A stretch of 64,000 bases of DNA from Dermatophilaceae bacterium Sec6.4 (lineage in GTDB: Bacteria > Actinomycetota > Actinomycetes > Actinomycetales > Dermatophilaceae). Both the position numbers and the translations under genes were made by a program. Below the pieces are notes generated by a model that saw only the letters and a list, made by a program, of their open reading frames with translations, was not told where the DNA came from and did not search any database. Shown here in pieces: positions 51,527 through 60,629 of this stretch. The stretch covers positions 1,984,001-2,048,000 of the forward strand of contig CP144172.1 in assembly GCA_039636865.1 (NCBI GenBank), given 5' to 3'. Positions within the stretch are counted from its first letter, which is position 1; every line of letters begins with the position of its first letter.

Positions 51527-52786
51527 ATGGGCACCACACCACGAACAGTCGTGATCATCGGGGCCGGGCGGGCCGGTGCAGCGGCGGCTGAGGCACTGCG
51601 CGCCCAGGGCTTCGACGGCCAGCTCACGCTCGTCGGGGACGAAGGAGAGCACCCCTACGACCGTCCGCCGCTGTCGAAGGATTATCTGCAGGGATTGTCG
51701 GAGAAGGACAAGGTGTTCCTGCAGACGGACGACTGGTACGCCGCGCAGGACATCGATCTGCGCGTGGATACCACCGTCACCGCGATCGACCGGGCCCGGC
51801 ATCAGGTCAGCACGGCCGATGGCGCGAATCTGCTTTACGACAGGTTGTTACTGGCCACCGGATCCTCTCCCCGCCGGTTGCAGGTGCCTGGCGCCGATCT
51901 GGACGGCCTGTTCTATCTACGCACACTCGATGACTGCGAAGCGCTCCGGGCGGCGTTCGCGACGGCCCATCGCGTCGCAATCATCGGGGCAGGGTGGATC
52001 GGTCTGGAAACTGCAGCTGCTGCCGTAGCGGCTGGCTGCGAGGTGACGGTGATCGAACGGTCCGACCTGCCACTGCTGCGTGTCCTGGGCCGCGAACTCG
52101 CGCAGATCTACACCGCCCTGCACCGGGCGCACGGGGTGCAGTTCCGACTGGCCGCCCCGGTCGCGCAGATCGCCGGTACCGACGGCCGCGCGAGCGGGGT
52201 GCAACTGCAGGACGGCACGGTGATCGAAGCTGACGCGATCATCGTCGGTATTGGGATCGCGCCGAATATCGAGCTCGCGCAGGCGGCCGGCCTGGGCATC
52301 GACAACGGCGTACTCGTCGACGAATACCTGAGCACCAACGATCCCGACATCTTTGCTGCTGGCGACGTCGCCAATGCGTACTATCCGCATCTAAGGACTC
52401 ATCTGCGCCTCGAACACTGGCACGCCGCAATCAAGCAGGGCCCGGTCGCGGCGACCAACATGCTCGGCGGCAAGACACCGTACGCGGAGGTGCCCTATTT
52501 CTTCTCCGACCAGTACGAGATGGGCATGGAGTACTGCGGTTACGTCGGCCCGGATGGTTACGACGAACTGGTCTTCCGCGGTGAAGTGGCAACAGGTGAG
52601 TACCTCGCCTTCTGGCTCGGCAACGGACGTGTACTAGCCGGTATGAACGTCAACATCTGGGACCAGACCGACGCCATCTCAGACCTCGTCCATTCCGGCG
52701 CGCAGATCGATCGATCCAAATTGGTCAACCCTGACGTGCCACTCAATGAACTCCACGCAACATCCACCAGAGGAGCACGACAATGA
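51527..52786 (+). CDS. FAD-dependent ferredoxin reductase-like oxidoreductase
   Basis: A 419-residue flavoprotein of the ferredoxin-NAD reductase (BphA4/rubredoxin-reductase) type. Motifs are the FAD fold VVIIGAGRAGAAAAEALRAQ, the family signature HPYDRPPLSKDYL, the NAD fold VAIIGAGWIGLETAAAAVAA and the second FAD motif NDPDIFAAGDVANAYYP, with a reductase C-terminal domain (EMGMEYCGYVGPDGYDELVF). ATG 51527 is right after AGAGAG. The transketolase start overlaps its stop (ATGA). Together with the Rieske protein upstream it could form an NADH-Rieske electron chain. Confidence 0.9.
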   Translation: MGTTPRTVVIIGAGRAGAAAAEALRAQGFDGQLTLVGDEGEHPYDRPPLSKDYLQGLSEKDKVFLQTDDWYAAQDIDLRVDTTVTAIDRARHQVSTADGANLLYDRLLLATGSSPRRLQVPGADLDGLFYLRTLDDCEALRAAFATAHRVAIIGAGWIGLETAAAAVAAGCEVTVIERSDLPLLRVLGRELAQIYTALHRAHGVQFRLAAPVAQIAGTDGRASGVQLQDGTVIEADAIIVGIGIAPNIELAQAAGLGIDNGVLVDEYLSTNDPDIFAAGDVANAYYPHLRTHLRLEHWHAAIKQGPVAATNMLGGKTPYAEVPYFFSDQYEMGMEYCGYVGPDGYDELVFRGEVATGEYLAFWLGNGRVLAGMNVNIWDQTDAISDLVHSGAQIDRSKLVNPDVPLNELHATSTRGARQ

Positions 52787-54678
52787 CCACACCCTTGCCC
52801 ACCTCGAAGACCAGCTCTCCGATGAGCACACAGCAACTGCAACTGGCCCGGGACGTCGCCACGCAGCTGCGGGTGGACTCGATCCGGTGCAGCACTCACG
52901 CCGGCTCGGGGCACCCCACCTCCTCGCTGTCCGCCGCCGACCTGATGGCGGTGCTGCTTGCCGGCCACCTGCATTACGACTGGGAGCAGCCGGACCTGGC
53001 CAACAACGACCATCTGATTTTCTCCAAGGGTCACGCGTCACCGCTGCTCTATTCGATGTTCCGCGCTGTCGGGGCCGTGTCCGAGGAAGAGCTGGTCACG
53101 ACCTACCGCCAGCTGGGTGCACGCCTGCAAGGCCACCCCACCCCGATCCTGCCGTGGGTGGACGTCGCGACCGGGTCCCTCGGGCAGGGCCTACCCGACG
53201 CGGTCGGGGTCGCTCTGGCCGGTAAGTATCTGGATGGCCTCGACTATCACGTATGGGTGCTGTGCGGAGACAGCGAAACCGCTGAGGGTTCGATCTGGGA
53301 GGCATTGGACAAGGCCAGCTACTACGGGCTGGGCAACCTGACCGCCATCATCGACATCAACCGTCTCGGCCAACGCGGGCCCACCGAACTGCAATGGGAC
53401 CTGGACCGTTACGCCGCCCGCATCACTGCCTTCGGCGCCCGCCCGCTGATCGTCGACGGCCATGATCTCGCGGCGATTGATCACGCACTGGCTGAGGCCC
53501 GCAACTCCGGCGATCAACCCACCGTGCTGCTGGCCCGCACCATCAAGGCCAAGGGTGTTCCGGAGATCGAGGACAAGAACGGTTGGCACGGCAAGGCCCT
53601 GCCTGCGGAGATGGCCGATCGCGCCATCAAGGCTCTCGGCGGCATCACCCACCATCTGATGACGACAATCCACCCCGGGCCCGGTGAATCCGCTGTGGTC
53701 GCTGACCCGAGTGCTGCGATCACTCTGCCGACCTGGCAACTCGGGGAGAAAGTCGCGACCAGGGTCGCGTTCGGCGCCGCGGTTGCCGCGCTGGCGGCCC
53801 GCCCTGAGGTAGTCGTTGTCGATGGGGAGGTCGGAAACTCTACCCACGCCGAGGAATTTCAGAAGGTCGCTCCGGAGCGCTACTTCGAGATGTACATCTC
53901 CGAGTGTCAGCTCGTCGCGACCGCTGTGGGGTTGGCTGTGCGTGGGTACGTGCCATTCGCTGCCACCTTCGCGGTGTTCTTCTCCCGCGCCTACGACTTC
54001 ATCCGAATGGCCGGCATCTCCGGAGTCAACATCCGCCTTGTCGGTTCGCATGCCGGGGTCGAGATCGGTCAGGACGGGCCCTCACAGATGGCGCTGGAAG
54101 ACCTGGCCTCGCTGCGCGCCGTGCACGGTTCAGTCGTGCTCTACCCGGCCGACGCACCGAGCACCGCCGCACTGGTCGCCGAGATGGCCGACACCGACGG
54201 CATCGTGTATCTACGCACCACCCGCGGCGCATACCCGGTCCTCTACCCGCCGGAAGAAGCGTTCCCGGTCGGTGGGTCCAAGACCCACCGGGCGGAACCG
54301 GACGATCAGGTCGCGCTGATCGGTGCCGGGGTCACACTGCACGAATGCCTGGCCGCGGCCGACGAGCTCACCGCCGATGGAATCAGGGTGCGAGTCATCG
54401 ATGCGTACTCGATCAAACCCATCGACCGGGACGCGCTCATCCAGGCCTGCCGGGTCACCGGTAGTCGCCTGGTCGTAGTCGAGGACCACTACCCCGAGGG
54501 CGGCCTCGGCGCCGCCGTCCTGGAAGTACTTGCCGACGCCGCTGTGCCCGCTCTGCACGTCGCGCACCTGGCGGTACGGAGCCTGCCCGGATCCGGCACA
54601 CCCGCCGAATTATTGAACGAGGCGGGTATCTCAGCCCGGCACATCGCCGACGCCGCCCGCCGTGTGATCACCTCATGA
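52783..54678 (+). CDS. tkt: Transketolase
   Basis: A 631-residue single-chain transketolase (thiamine-diphosphate enzyme of the pentose phosphate and Calvin cycles). The N-terminal part has RCSTHAGSGHPTSSLSAADL, FSKGHASPLLYSMF, a substrate-binding ATGSLGQGLPDAVGVALAGK and the ThDP motif CGDSETAEGSIWEALDKASYYGLGNLTAIIDIN (in parts). The middle domain has VDGEVGNSTHAEEF and the C-terminal part has the transketolase_C fold EDHYPEGGLGAAVLEVLADA. It is shorter than the usual ~670 aa TktA and closer to the animal-type/archaeal-like short forms. ATG overlaps the stop of the reductase gene and has GAGGAG upstream. Confidence 0.9.
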   Translation: MTTPLPTSKTSSPMSTQQLQLARDVATQLRVDSIRCSTHAGSGHPTSSLSAADLMAVLLAGHLHYDWEQPDLANNDHLIFSKGHASPLLYSMFRAVGAVSEEELVTTYRQLGARLQGHPTPILPWVDVATGSLGQGLPDAVGVALAGKYLDGLDYHVWVLCGDSETAEGSIWEALDKASYYGLGNLTAIIDINRLGQRGPTELQWDLDRYAARITAFGARPLIVDGHDLAAIDHALAEARNSGDQPTVLLARTIKAKGVPEIEDKNGWHGKALPAEMADRAIKALGGITHHLMTTIHPGPGESAVVADPSAAITLPTWQLGEKVATRVAFGAAVAALAARPEVVVVDGEVGNSTHAEEFQKVAPERYFEMYISECQLVATAVGLAVRGYVPFAATFAVFFSRAYDFIRMAGISGVNIRLVGSHAGVEIGQDGPSQMALEDLASLRAVHGSVVLYPADAPSTAALVAEMADTDGIVYLRTTRGAYPVLYPPEEAFPVGGSKTHRAEPDDQVALIGAGVTLHECLAAADELTADGIRVRVIDAYSIKPIDRDALIQACRVTGSRLVVVEDHYPEGGLGAAVLEVLADAAVPALHVAHLAVRSLPGSGTPAELLNEAGISARHIADAARRVITS

Positions 54679-54758
54679 CCCATACAGCGAAGGAGACGTC
54701 CGGGAGACCGACCCAGTAGATGCATGTGCCGTGCGCCGCTCATCATCGCGGCTTCCAA

Positions 54759-55121
54759 TCAGCTACGGACCAGGTCCACCAGAACGGTAGCTTCGCTGAT
54801 GTCGGATCGTCTGCTGGCTGTGAGCAGAGTGAGCGGGCGGCGCCGGGCCAGCTGACGTAGATGCTCCAACGCCTCGGCACGCTCTGGCTCGGCCAATTCG
54901 ATGAGGTATCGACGGGTGAACTCCTCGAACCGTTGCGGGTCGTGGCCGTACCACTTTCGCAGCTCGGTGGACGGCGCGATCTGCTTGCACCACTCGTCCA
55001 GGTCAGCCTTCTCTTTACTCAACCCGCGGGGCCAGATGCGGTCGACCAGCACCCGTGCTCCGTCGCCGTAGGAGCGGGGGTCATAGGGGCGCCCGACCTG
55101 CACGGTGTGCTTGCTTGCCAT
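54759..55121 (-). CDS. DUF488 family protein
   Basis: A 120-residue protein of the small DUF488 type: VGRPYDPRSYGDGARVLVDR, IWPRGLSKEKADLDEWCKQI, APSTELRKWYGHDPQRFEEF and LTLLTASRRSDISEATVL, the last being the conserved basic end. Function unknown; members are often near uncharacterised regulators. It lies 58 bp upstream of the hydroxyacid dehydrogenase start point in the opposite order, so the two are likely separate transcripts on the same strand. Confidence 0.88.
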   Translation of the reverse strand: MASKHTVQVGRPYDPRSYGDGARVLVDRIWPRGLSKEKADLDEWCKQIAPSTELRKWYGHDPQRFEEFTRRYLIELAEPERAEALEHLRQLARRRPLTLLTASRRSDISEATVLVDLVRS

Positions 55122-55181
55122 CCGGTGGCCTTTCCGCTGTGCCCAAGGGTGTGTCGCTGTGCTCCAAGCTAGTGGGTCAGA

Positions 55182-56237
55182 TCAGTAGAGCAGGGTGGGA
55201 TGCACTCGATCGAGCAGCTCGTTTCCGGCGAGGTAACGACGTAGATTCTCGGCGAACAGGTCAACGATCCGCTCGTTCTCTCGCACTGAGAGCCCGGCAG
55301 TGTGCGGGCTGAGCAGCACGTTGGGCAGGGTCCACAGCGGGCTGTCGTCCGGCAGTGGTTCGGTGGCGAAAACGTCCAGTGCCGCACCGGCCAACTTCCC
55401 TTGCTGCAGGGCTTGGACCAGCGCCGCCTCGTCGATAACGCCGCCACGACCGATGTTGACGAGCACGGCTCCCGAATGCATCCGGGCAATCGCCTTCGCA
55501 TCGATCATTCCGCGTGTCTCGTCGGTCAGCGGCAGAGTGAGGACGACGCCATGCGACACCGGCAACAGATCCCCCAAAAATCGCGACGTGCGGGCCAGGT
55601 CCACGTCCGGTGAATCCGTCCGACCAGTGCGATTTACAGCGATGACCCGCATGCCGAACGCCTTGGCCAACCGCGCTACCTGCGCCCCTACCGCCCCGAA
55701 ACCGACGATCAGCACGGTGCCGCCGGCCAGCTCGGGCACCGGGTAGTGATCCCACCGTTTCGCCTGTTGATCTTGTAGGAGGCGCGGTATGCCCTTGGTG
55801 AACGAAAGCAGCCCGAACATCGCGAACTCGGCCAGCGGGACGGCGTGCACCCCAGCGCGGGTGATCAGCACCCGCTCCTGCTCTTCGACGCTCAAGCCGG
55901 CGGCTCGCACTTGCTCGCCGGCGCCGCCCGCCGTCGCCTGGACCCACCGCAGCCGCCCGCTGTTTCGCACCGCATCCGTCAGGCCCTGCGGCGAGTCGCC
56001 GGGGATACCGAAGAGAACATCGGCCTCAGCGAGCATCGCGCTCCAACGGCCTTCCTGCTGGCGGGTGCGGTCAAATGACGCGATGCCGCGGTGATCACAG
56101 ATGAACCGTGGTGCCGGGAGCAGATGCGGGTCGTAGCGCACCTGTAGCCGGTCATCGACCGCTGAGATACGCGCGACCAGATCAGCCTCGAGTGGCGTAG
56201 CAATCACGACAACTGGACGGGTACCCGGCATCGTCAA
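55182..56237 (-). CDS. D-2-hydroxyacid dehydrogenase
   Basis: A 351-residue NAD-dependent oxidoreductase of the D-isomer-specific family (reduction of a 2-keto acid to a D-2-hydroxy acid). The NAD motif is TVLIVGFGAVGAQVARLAKA. The catalytic Arg is in VNIGRGGVIDEAALVQAL, Glu in DVFATEPLPDDSPLW, and His in LLSPHTAGLSVRE. The N-terminal part is divergent, with a GGAGEQ loop. Substrate could be glyoxylate, hydroxypyruvate or another keto acid. It lies between transketolase and the metal genes on the opposite strand. Confidence 0.9.
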   Translation of the reverse strand: MTMPGTRPVVVIATPLEADLVARISAVDDRLQVRYDPHLLPAPRFICDHRGIASFDRTRQQEGRWSAMLAEADVLFGIPGDSPQGLTDAVRNSGRLRWVQATAGGAGEQVRAAGLSVEEQERVLITRAGVHAVPLAEFAMFGLLSFTKGIPRLLQDQQAKRWDHYPVPELAGGTVLIVGFGAVGAQVARLAKAFGMRVIAVNRTGRTDSPDVDLARTSRFLGDLLPVSHGVVLTLPLTDETRGMIDAKAIARMHSGAVLVNIGRGGVIDEAALVQALQQGKLAGAALDVFATEPLPDDSPLWTLPNVLLSPHTAGLSVRENERIVDLFAENLRRYLAGNELLDRVHPTLLY

Positions 56238-56322
56238 CTCGTTTCTTGATCGGCGTGGGGATTTCTCGGCAGCGATCTGGTGCGGTCACTCGATTGATCG
56301 ATGCAGACGTGGTCCGCGCTGA

Positions 56323-56574
56323 TCATGGTGATGGTTCGATGGGTAGCAGCGTTCTAGATGTGCCCATGCCGAGGAATCCAGAGTGCTCGACCACCACGAA
56401 ACGGACTTTCTGCTCTCGGTCGTCGACCAGTAGATCGGTGACCCTCCCAATTTCAGCGTGGTCCTTCTCTTGCACCATGCGACCGGGGACGGCGCCGACT
56501 ATGCCGTCGATCGTCCTGCCCCGGCGACCCAGCGAGTGGAAGGTCGCAATCTCGTCGTCGGTCATGGGGGTCAT
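56323..56574 (-). CDS. PRC-barrel domain protein
   Basis: An 83-residue protein with a single PRC-barrel: MVQEKDHAEIGRVTDLLVDD, REQKVRFVVVEHSGFLGMG and TSRTLLPIEPS. The barrel ends early: the usual (LxPVDAI...) strand is LLPIE and the frame stops, so the fold may be truncated by mutation. Members bind RNA or proteins or the photosynthetic reaction centre; no role is clear here. It is the first gene upstream of the hydroxyacid dehydrogenase. Confidence 0.75.
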   Translation of the reverse strand: MTPMTDDEIATFHSLGRRGRTIDGIVGAVPGRMVQEKDHAEIGRVTDLLVDDREQKVRFVVVEHSGFLGMGTSRTLLPIEPSP

Positions 56575-57158
56575 CTCCTGGAAGGTGGTCTCGTCAGCTA
56601 TCGACGGTTTGCGGCCGTCACAGCATCAGGTAGTGCGCCGGGTGCACCTGGTGGTGAGTGACGGCTCGTCGCGGCGGCCGTGGGGCAGACCGCGAGATCC
56701 AGGCTGGCTGCGAAGCAGCTGCTTTTCACCGTACGCGCGCGGGCGGAGCAAGTACACAGCGCGCGTTCGATGGCTGGACCGCTCGCTGGGTGTAGCGTCG
56801 AAGTGCTGAGTGATTCAGCCATTTCGGGAAGGGTGCGGCCGTCCGCCGTTGCACCGCAGGAGCAATCGCTTCGGGTCCCTCACAACGGTTCGATGACCGT
56901 CTCGTAGGTTCCCATGATTCAGTGCCAGTCGTTTCGACGTGTTCGCCGATTGCCCCGACCATCGCCAAGCTCACGGGTCGACATCAGCATTCAACGGTGC
57001 CCGCGAGTGGCATCCCATCAAGCACTGCTGACCGAGCCACGTCAATGGATGATCCATCGCGGCGATGTTCCTGGCTCAGACGCGGTGCAGGGGTAGACCA
57101 GGCGATTCGTGTCCCAAGACTGGGTCATTTCCATCCCACCAGCACCCGAGAGGTTTTC
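56575..57158. other. Intergenic region with leader repeat copy B
   Basis: About 580 bp. It contains copy B of the repeat, and no convincing gene: a 60-codon frame begins at the ATG 56914 after the repeat, but it is not recognised. Its 3' end holds the HMA promoter and ribosome site (GAGAGGTTTTC). Confidence 0.45.
56788..56916 (+). repeat. Leader-like dispersed repeat, copy B
   Basis: The second copy of the ~130-bp leader-like sequence at 48522-48653, with the shared blocks GGGTGTAGCGTCGAAGTGCT, TTCGGGAAGGGT and GGCCGTCCGCC and an AGGTTCCC-ATG end. Unlike copy A, no recognised gene follows the ATG. Confidence 0.6.
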
Positions 57159-57398
57159 ATGAGCACCACTGATGTCTCCACCGTTCACACCATTTTGCGA
57201 GCAGAGGGCTTTTCGTGTCCTTCCTGCGTATCGAAGATCGAGAAGAAGGTCAGCCGAGTCACGGGCGTCACCGCGGTGAAGGTGGGCTACGCGTCGGCTC
57301 GGATAGAGATCGACCATGACCCAGAGGTCGTAAGCGTCGAAGAGCTTGTGGCAGTGGTGGCCAAGGCCGGCTACAAGTCCGTACCCGCCGCGTACTGA
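57159..57398 (+). CDS. Heavy-metal-associated (HMA) domain protein
   Basis: A 79-residue single HMA domain, a copper/zinc chaperone-type fold: metal site GFSCPSC (C20, C23), GVTAVKVGYASARIEIDHD and VAVVAKAGYKSVP. Since the ATPase 35 bp downstream has no HMA domain of its own, this protein likely hands it metal or acts as its sensor. ATG 57159 is preceded by GAGAGG; the longer frame is not conserved. Confidence 0.9.
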   Translation: MSTTDVSTVHTILRAEGFSCPSCVSKIEKKVSRVTGVTAVKVGYASARIEIDHDPEVVSVEELVAVVAKAGYKSVPAAY

Positions 57399-57433
57399 CG
57401 CCCGCGCGATCCGAAAGGAATGGTGCAGATCTG

Positions 57434-59377
57434 ATGTTCGTTCGATTGCGTAGTACAGCGCAGAACGCGTGGTTCACCACCACGGCCGCAGGGCTGGGCA
57501 TCATCGCGGCCCTTGTCGCCCAGCATGTTCTCAGCCTGGTCACGACAGGTCGGGCCCTGATGGTGGCCGCGGCTCTGATCGGCGGAACACCCATCGCTGT
57601 CCGCGCGGGCCGGTTCCTGTTGGACCGCACCGTCGGGATCGAACTTCTCGTCGCGGTCGCGTTCATCGGGGCTATCATCATCGGCCAGTTCTGGGAAGCC
57701 GCCGCGGTGACCTTCCTGTTTGCGCTCGGTGGCGCATTGGAGACGGCGACCCTGGCCCGGACCCGGCGGGCGCTGGGGGAGCTGCTGGACATGGCGCCCT
57801 CGGTCGCGGTGGTCCTGCGCGGGGGTCAGCAGGTGGAGGTCCCCGTCACCCAGGTCGTCGTGGGTGAGGCGGTCGTGGTCAAGAACGGCGCCAAGGTCCC
57901 AGTCGACGGCGAGGTGTGCGAGGGGCACGCAGCGCTGGACGAGTCAACGATCACCGGCGAGTCGATGCCGGTGGAGAAGGGACCGGGAGCGAGGGTCTTC
58001 GCCGGCACAGTGAGCATGGGTGGCCTCATCACAGTCCAAGCCGTCGGGATCGGCGCAGACACCACCCTGGCTCGGGTGATCCACCGCGTGGAGGACGCCC
58101 AGGACGAGAAGGCACCCACCGAACAGTTCATCGACCGGTTCTCGCGCTGGTACACCCCTGGCATCATCGCGTTGGCACTGATCATGGGTCTGGTCACCCG
58201 CGACGTCGTGCTCGCGTTGACGTTGCTGGTGATCGGATGCCCCGGGGCCCTGGTCATCTCCATCCCGGTGTCCATCGTCGCCGGTATCGGGCGCGCGGCG
58301 CGCACCGGAATTCTGATCAAGGGTGGGGAATACCTAGAGACCACGGCCAAGATCACCGCCGTGGCCCTGGACAAGACCGGCACCCTGACGGTGGGCCGCC
58401 CCCGGCTGACTGACCTGGTTGTCACGGGCGCTCACAGCAAGGACGAGCTCCTTCACTGGGCGGCGGTGGCCGAGATTGGCTCAGAACACCCGTTGGCTGC
58501 CTCCGTGCTCGACGCGGCACGCGAGGCCGGCTCGCCCACCCCGCAACTTCCTGTACGAGTCGTCTCCCACCCGGGGAAGGGCATCGAAGCCCACACCGAC
58601 AGTCACCGGGTGCTGGTCGGGACGCTGGCCCTGCTGGCGGACTTCGACGTCGACCCTGGGTCACGCGCCACCGAGGTGCTCGCCGATCTCGCTGAAGGTG
58701 GGCGCACCCCCATGGTGGTGGCGCTTGACTGCGTGACTCTCGGGGTGATTGCCGTCGCTGACCAGCTGCGCCCCGACGCCGCTGCCATGGTTACCGCGCT
58801 ACACCGCAACGGGGTTGACCGGATCGTGATGTTGACCGGCGACGATGCACGGGTAGCCCGCGCAGTGGGCGGGGCCACCGGCATCGACGACATTCGCGCC
58901 GGCCTGCTACCGGAGGCCAAGCTCGATGCAGTACGTGCGCTGCAGGACGAGGGGTATGTCGTCGCGATGGTCGGCGACGGGGTCAACGACTCTCCCGCGC
59001 TGGCCACCGCGGACGTCGGGGTCGCTATGGGGGCCGCGGGCAGCGACGTCGCCATGGAAACTGCTGACCTGGCCCTGATGAGCGACAACATGCTGCACCT
59101 GCCCGATGCGATCCGGTTGGCCCGCCTGACGGTGCGCAACATGCGCCAGAACCTGGTCATCGCTCTGGTCACTGTTGCCCTGCTGCTCGCCGGTGTTCTC
59201 GCCGGCGGGGTCACGATGGCCATCGGAATGTTCGTCCATGAGGCCTCTGTGCTGGTCGTCATCCTGAACGCTATGCGGCTGCTGCGCGTCCCCAGGGCAG
59301 ATCACGAAACCCCGCCCGATTCCCGCATTCACCGCGACAGCCAACCGCAGTCCCTCACCACAGGAGGAAGAGCATGA
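57434..59377 (+). CDS. P1B-type metal-transporting ATPase with CPG motif
   Basis: A 647-residue metal pump. The actuator motif is ITGESMPVEKG, phosphorylation D313 is in LDKTGTLTVG, the HP motif is SEHPLAA and the hinge GDGVNDSPALA. The ion-path motif is GCPGALVISIP (C269): Cys-Pro-Gly where Cys-Pro-Cys is usual in copper/zinc/cadmium pumps, with the conserved Pro six residues further. I recall CPG variants in several Gram-positive heavy-metal pumps, but the metal is unsettled. There is no N-terminal HMA; the gene before supplies one. ATGA overlap with the cupin gene suggests coupled translation. Confidence 0.88.
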   Translation: MFVRLRSTAQNAWFTTTAAGLGIIAALVAQHVLSLVTTGRALMVAAALIGGTPIAVRAGRFLLDRTVGIELLVAVAFIGAIIIGQFWEAAAVTFLFALGGALETATLARTRRALGELLDMAPSVAVVLRGGQQVEVPVTQVVVGEAVVVKNGAKVPVDGEVCEGHAALDESTITGESMPVEKGPGARVFAGTVSMGGLITVQAVGIGADTTLARVIHRVEDAQDEKAPTEQFIDRFSRWYTPGIIALALIMGLVTRDVVLALTLLVIGCPGALVISIPVSIVAGIGRAARTGILIKGGEYLETTAKITAVALDKTGTLTVGRPRLTDLVVTGAHSKDELLHWAAVAEIGSEHPLAASVLDAAREAGSPTPQLPVRVVSHPGKGIEAHTDSHRVLVGTLALLADFDVDPGSRATEVLADLAEGGRTPMVVALDCVTLGVIAVADQLRPDAAAMVTALHRNGVDRIVMLTGDDARVARAVGGATGIDDIRAGLLPEAKLDAVRALQDEGYVVAMVGDGVNDSPALATADVGVAMGAAGSDVAMETADLALMSDNMLHLPDAIRLARLTVRNMRQNLVIALVTVALLLAGVLAGGVTMAIGMFVHEASVLVVILNAMRLLRVPRADHETPPDSRIHRDSQPQSLTTGGRA

Positions 59378-59838
59378 GCAACGCCGACAGCTACACCATC
59401 AGCGACAACATCAAACACTTCACTATCGCGGCAGTTGCTGCCGACAATCACGACTTTCGTCGTGTGTTGTGGACTGGCGAACACGCCCAGATCGTCGTCA
59501 TGACGATTCCGCCCGGCGGGCAGATCGGGAACGAGGTCCATCCGCACACCGACCAGGTGCTTACCTTCGTCAGCGGCACTGGCGAGGCAGACCTGGCTGG
59601 CGAAACCCATCAGATTGACCAGGGCGACCAGTGCTGTGTGCCGGCCGGCACCGAGCACAACTTTCGCAACACCGGTCAGCAACCACTGGTGCTTTACACG
59701 ATCTACAGCCCGCCCGAGCACAGCGTTGACGCCGTACACCCCACCAAGGCTGACGCTGACGATGCCGAGGAGACGGGCGGGGAGCCCAGCCGACGACCCG
59801 CACCCAAGCTCCACAACACGAGGACAGCGCTCTCATGA
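59374..59838 (+). CDS. Cupin-domain protein
   Basis: A 154-residue single cupin: IVVMTIPPGGQIGNEVHPHT, DQVLTFVSGTGEADLAGETH, QIDQGDQCCVPAGTEHNFRN and PLVLYTIYSPPEHSVDAVHP. The metal-binding residues are all there (HPH near 52, E/D, and H about 87). Typical roles are sugar or oxalate-like metalloenzymes and unknown stress proteins. It overlaps both neighbours by ATGA, so the ATPase-cupin-DsbA genes form one translation unit. The C-terminal tail (~130-154) is Glu/Arg/Pro-rich and disordered. Confidence 0.87.
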   Translation: MSNADSYTISDNIKHFTIAAVAADNHDFRRVLWTGEHAQIVVMTIPPGGQIGNEVHPHTDQVLTFVSGTGEADLAGETHQIDQGDQCCVPAGTEHNFRNTGQQPLVLYTIYSPPEHSVDAVHPTKADADDAEETGGEPSRRPAPKLHNTRTALS

Positions 59839-60623
59839 CCGACACCACAGTCCGAACGGTGGTCTACGGCGATTTCACCTGCTGGAGATGTGCCCTGGCC
59901 AACCGGCGGGCTGACCTGCTACGCGGCTCGGGGTACACCGTCGAATGGCGAGCGGTCGAGAATGAGCATGGACTGCCGGTCCGCGGGCGACGCCGCACTG
60001 CGCACGAATCGGAACGGGTGCTGGCGGTGCGTAGTGAGTTCAGCCCGCAGCTACGGGCAGGAGAGATATTGCCGCAGGGTTTGCCCGACCTGGTGCCGAA
60101 GACCACCGCTGCGGTCTCCGCATACGCCGAAGCAGTGGTCGCAAACGTGGCGGATCAGGTGCGGGGGCTGCTATTTGCCTCCTACTGGAGGGACGGGACC
60201 GATATCGGCGACCCGGAGATCCTGCGCACCCTGCTGGCGGCCGAATTCATGAGCAGTGACGCCACCAGCGATCCCATCGCCAGGTTCGGGTACGCCGTCG
60301 CGATGACCCGGGAACCCATCACCACTGCAGCGTGGCGACTCATCCGTGAATGGCGCGACGGCTGGGCGCAGTTGCAGCGTGCGCAACTACCCCTCGTCGT
60401 CGATTCGTCAGGAACGTACTGCGGCGACGCAGCCCTTCAACGGCTCGCAGAACTCCTGAAGGCGACCCACCCGGCGGTCGACGGCGAGCATCCTCGCGTT
60501 GTTTCCACCATGCAGGACTGGGAACCGCTGACGGCCGTAGACCCACCAGAAGCATGGACCTCCCAGGTAGGCGACCCATGGCGGCGCGCAGGAATCATCC
60601 GGCGAGCCGGGCTGCGACGCTGA
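59835..60623 (+). CDS. DsbA-family thioredoxin-fold protein
   Basis: A 262-residue DsbA-type protein with active-site CWRC (C16, C19) in VYGDFTCWRCALANRRADLL and a helical insert (~55-165) as in FrnE-like or 2-hydroxychromene-isomerase-like proteins. No signal peptide is visible, so it acts in the cytoplasm. The cis-Pro loop reads AQLPLVVDSSGTYCGDAAL. Its ATGA overlap with the cupin gene and its place after a metal pump suggest a thiol redox or detoxification role. FrnE-like proteins are known to respond to metals, which fits, but this is inference. Confidence 0.82.
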   Translation: MTDTTVRTVVYGDFTCWRCALANRRADLLRGSGYTVEWRAVENEHGLPVRGRRRTAHESERVLAVRSEFSPQLRAGEILPQGLPDLVPKTTAAVSAYAEAVVANVADQVRGLLFASYWRDGTDIGDPEILRTLLAAEFMSSDATSDPIARFGYAVAMTREPITTAAWRLIREWRDGWAQLQRAQLPLVVDSSGTYCGDAALQRLAELLKATHPAVDGEHPRVVSTMQDWEPLTAVDPPEAWTSQVGDPWRRAGIIRRAGLRR

Positions 60624-60629
60624 CACCCC

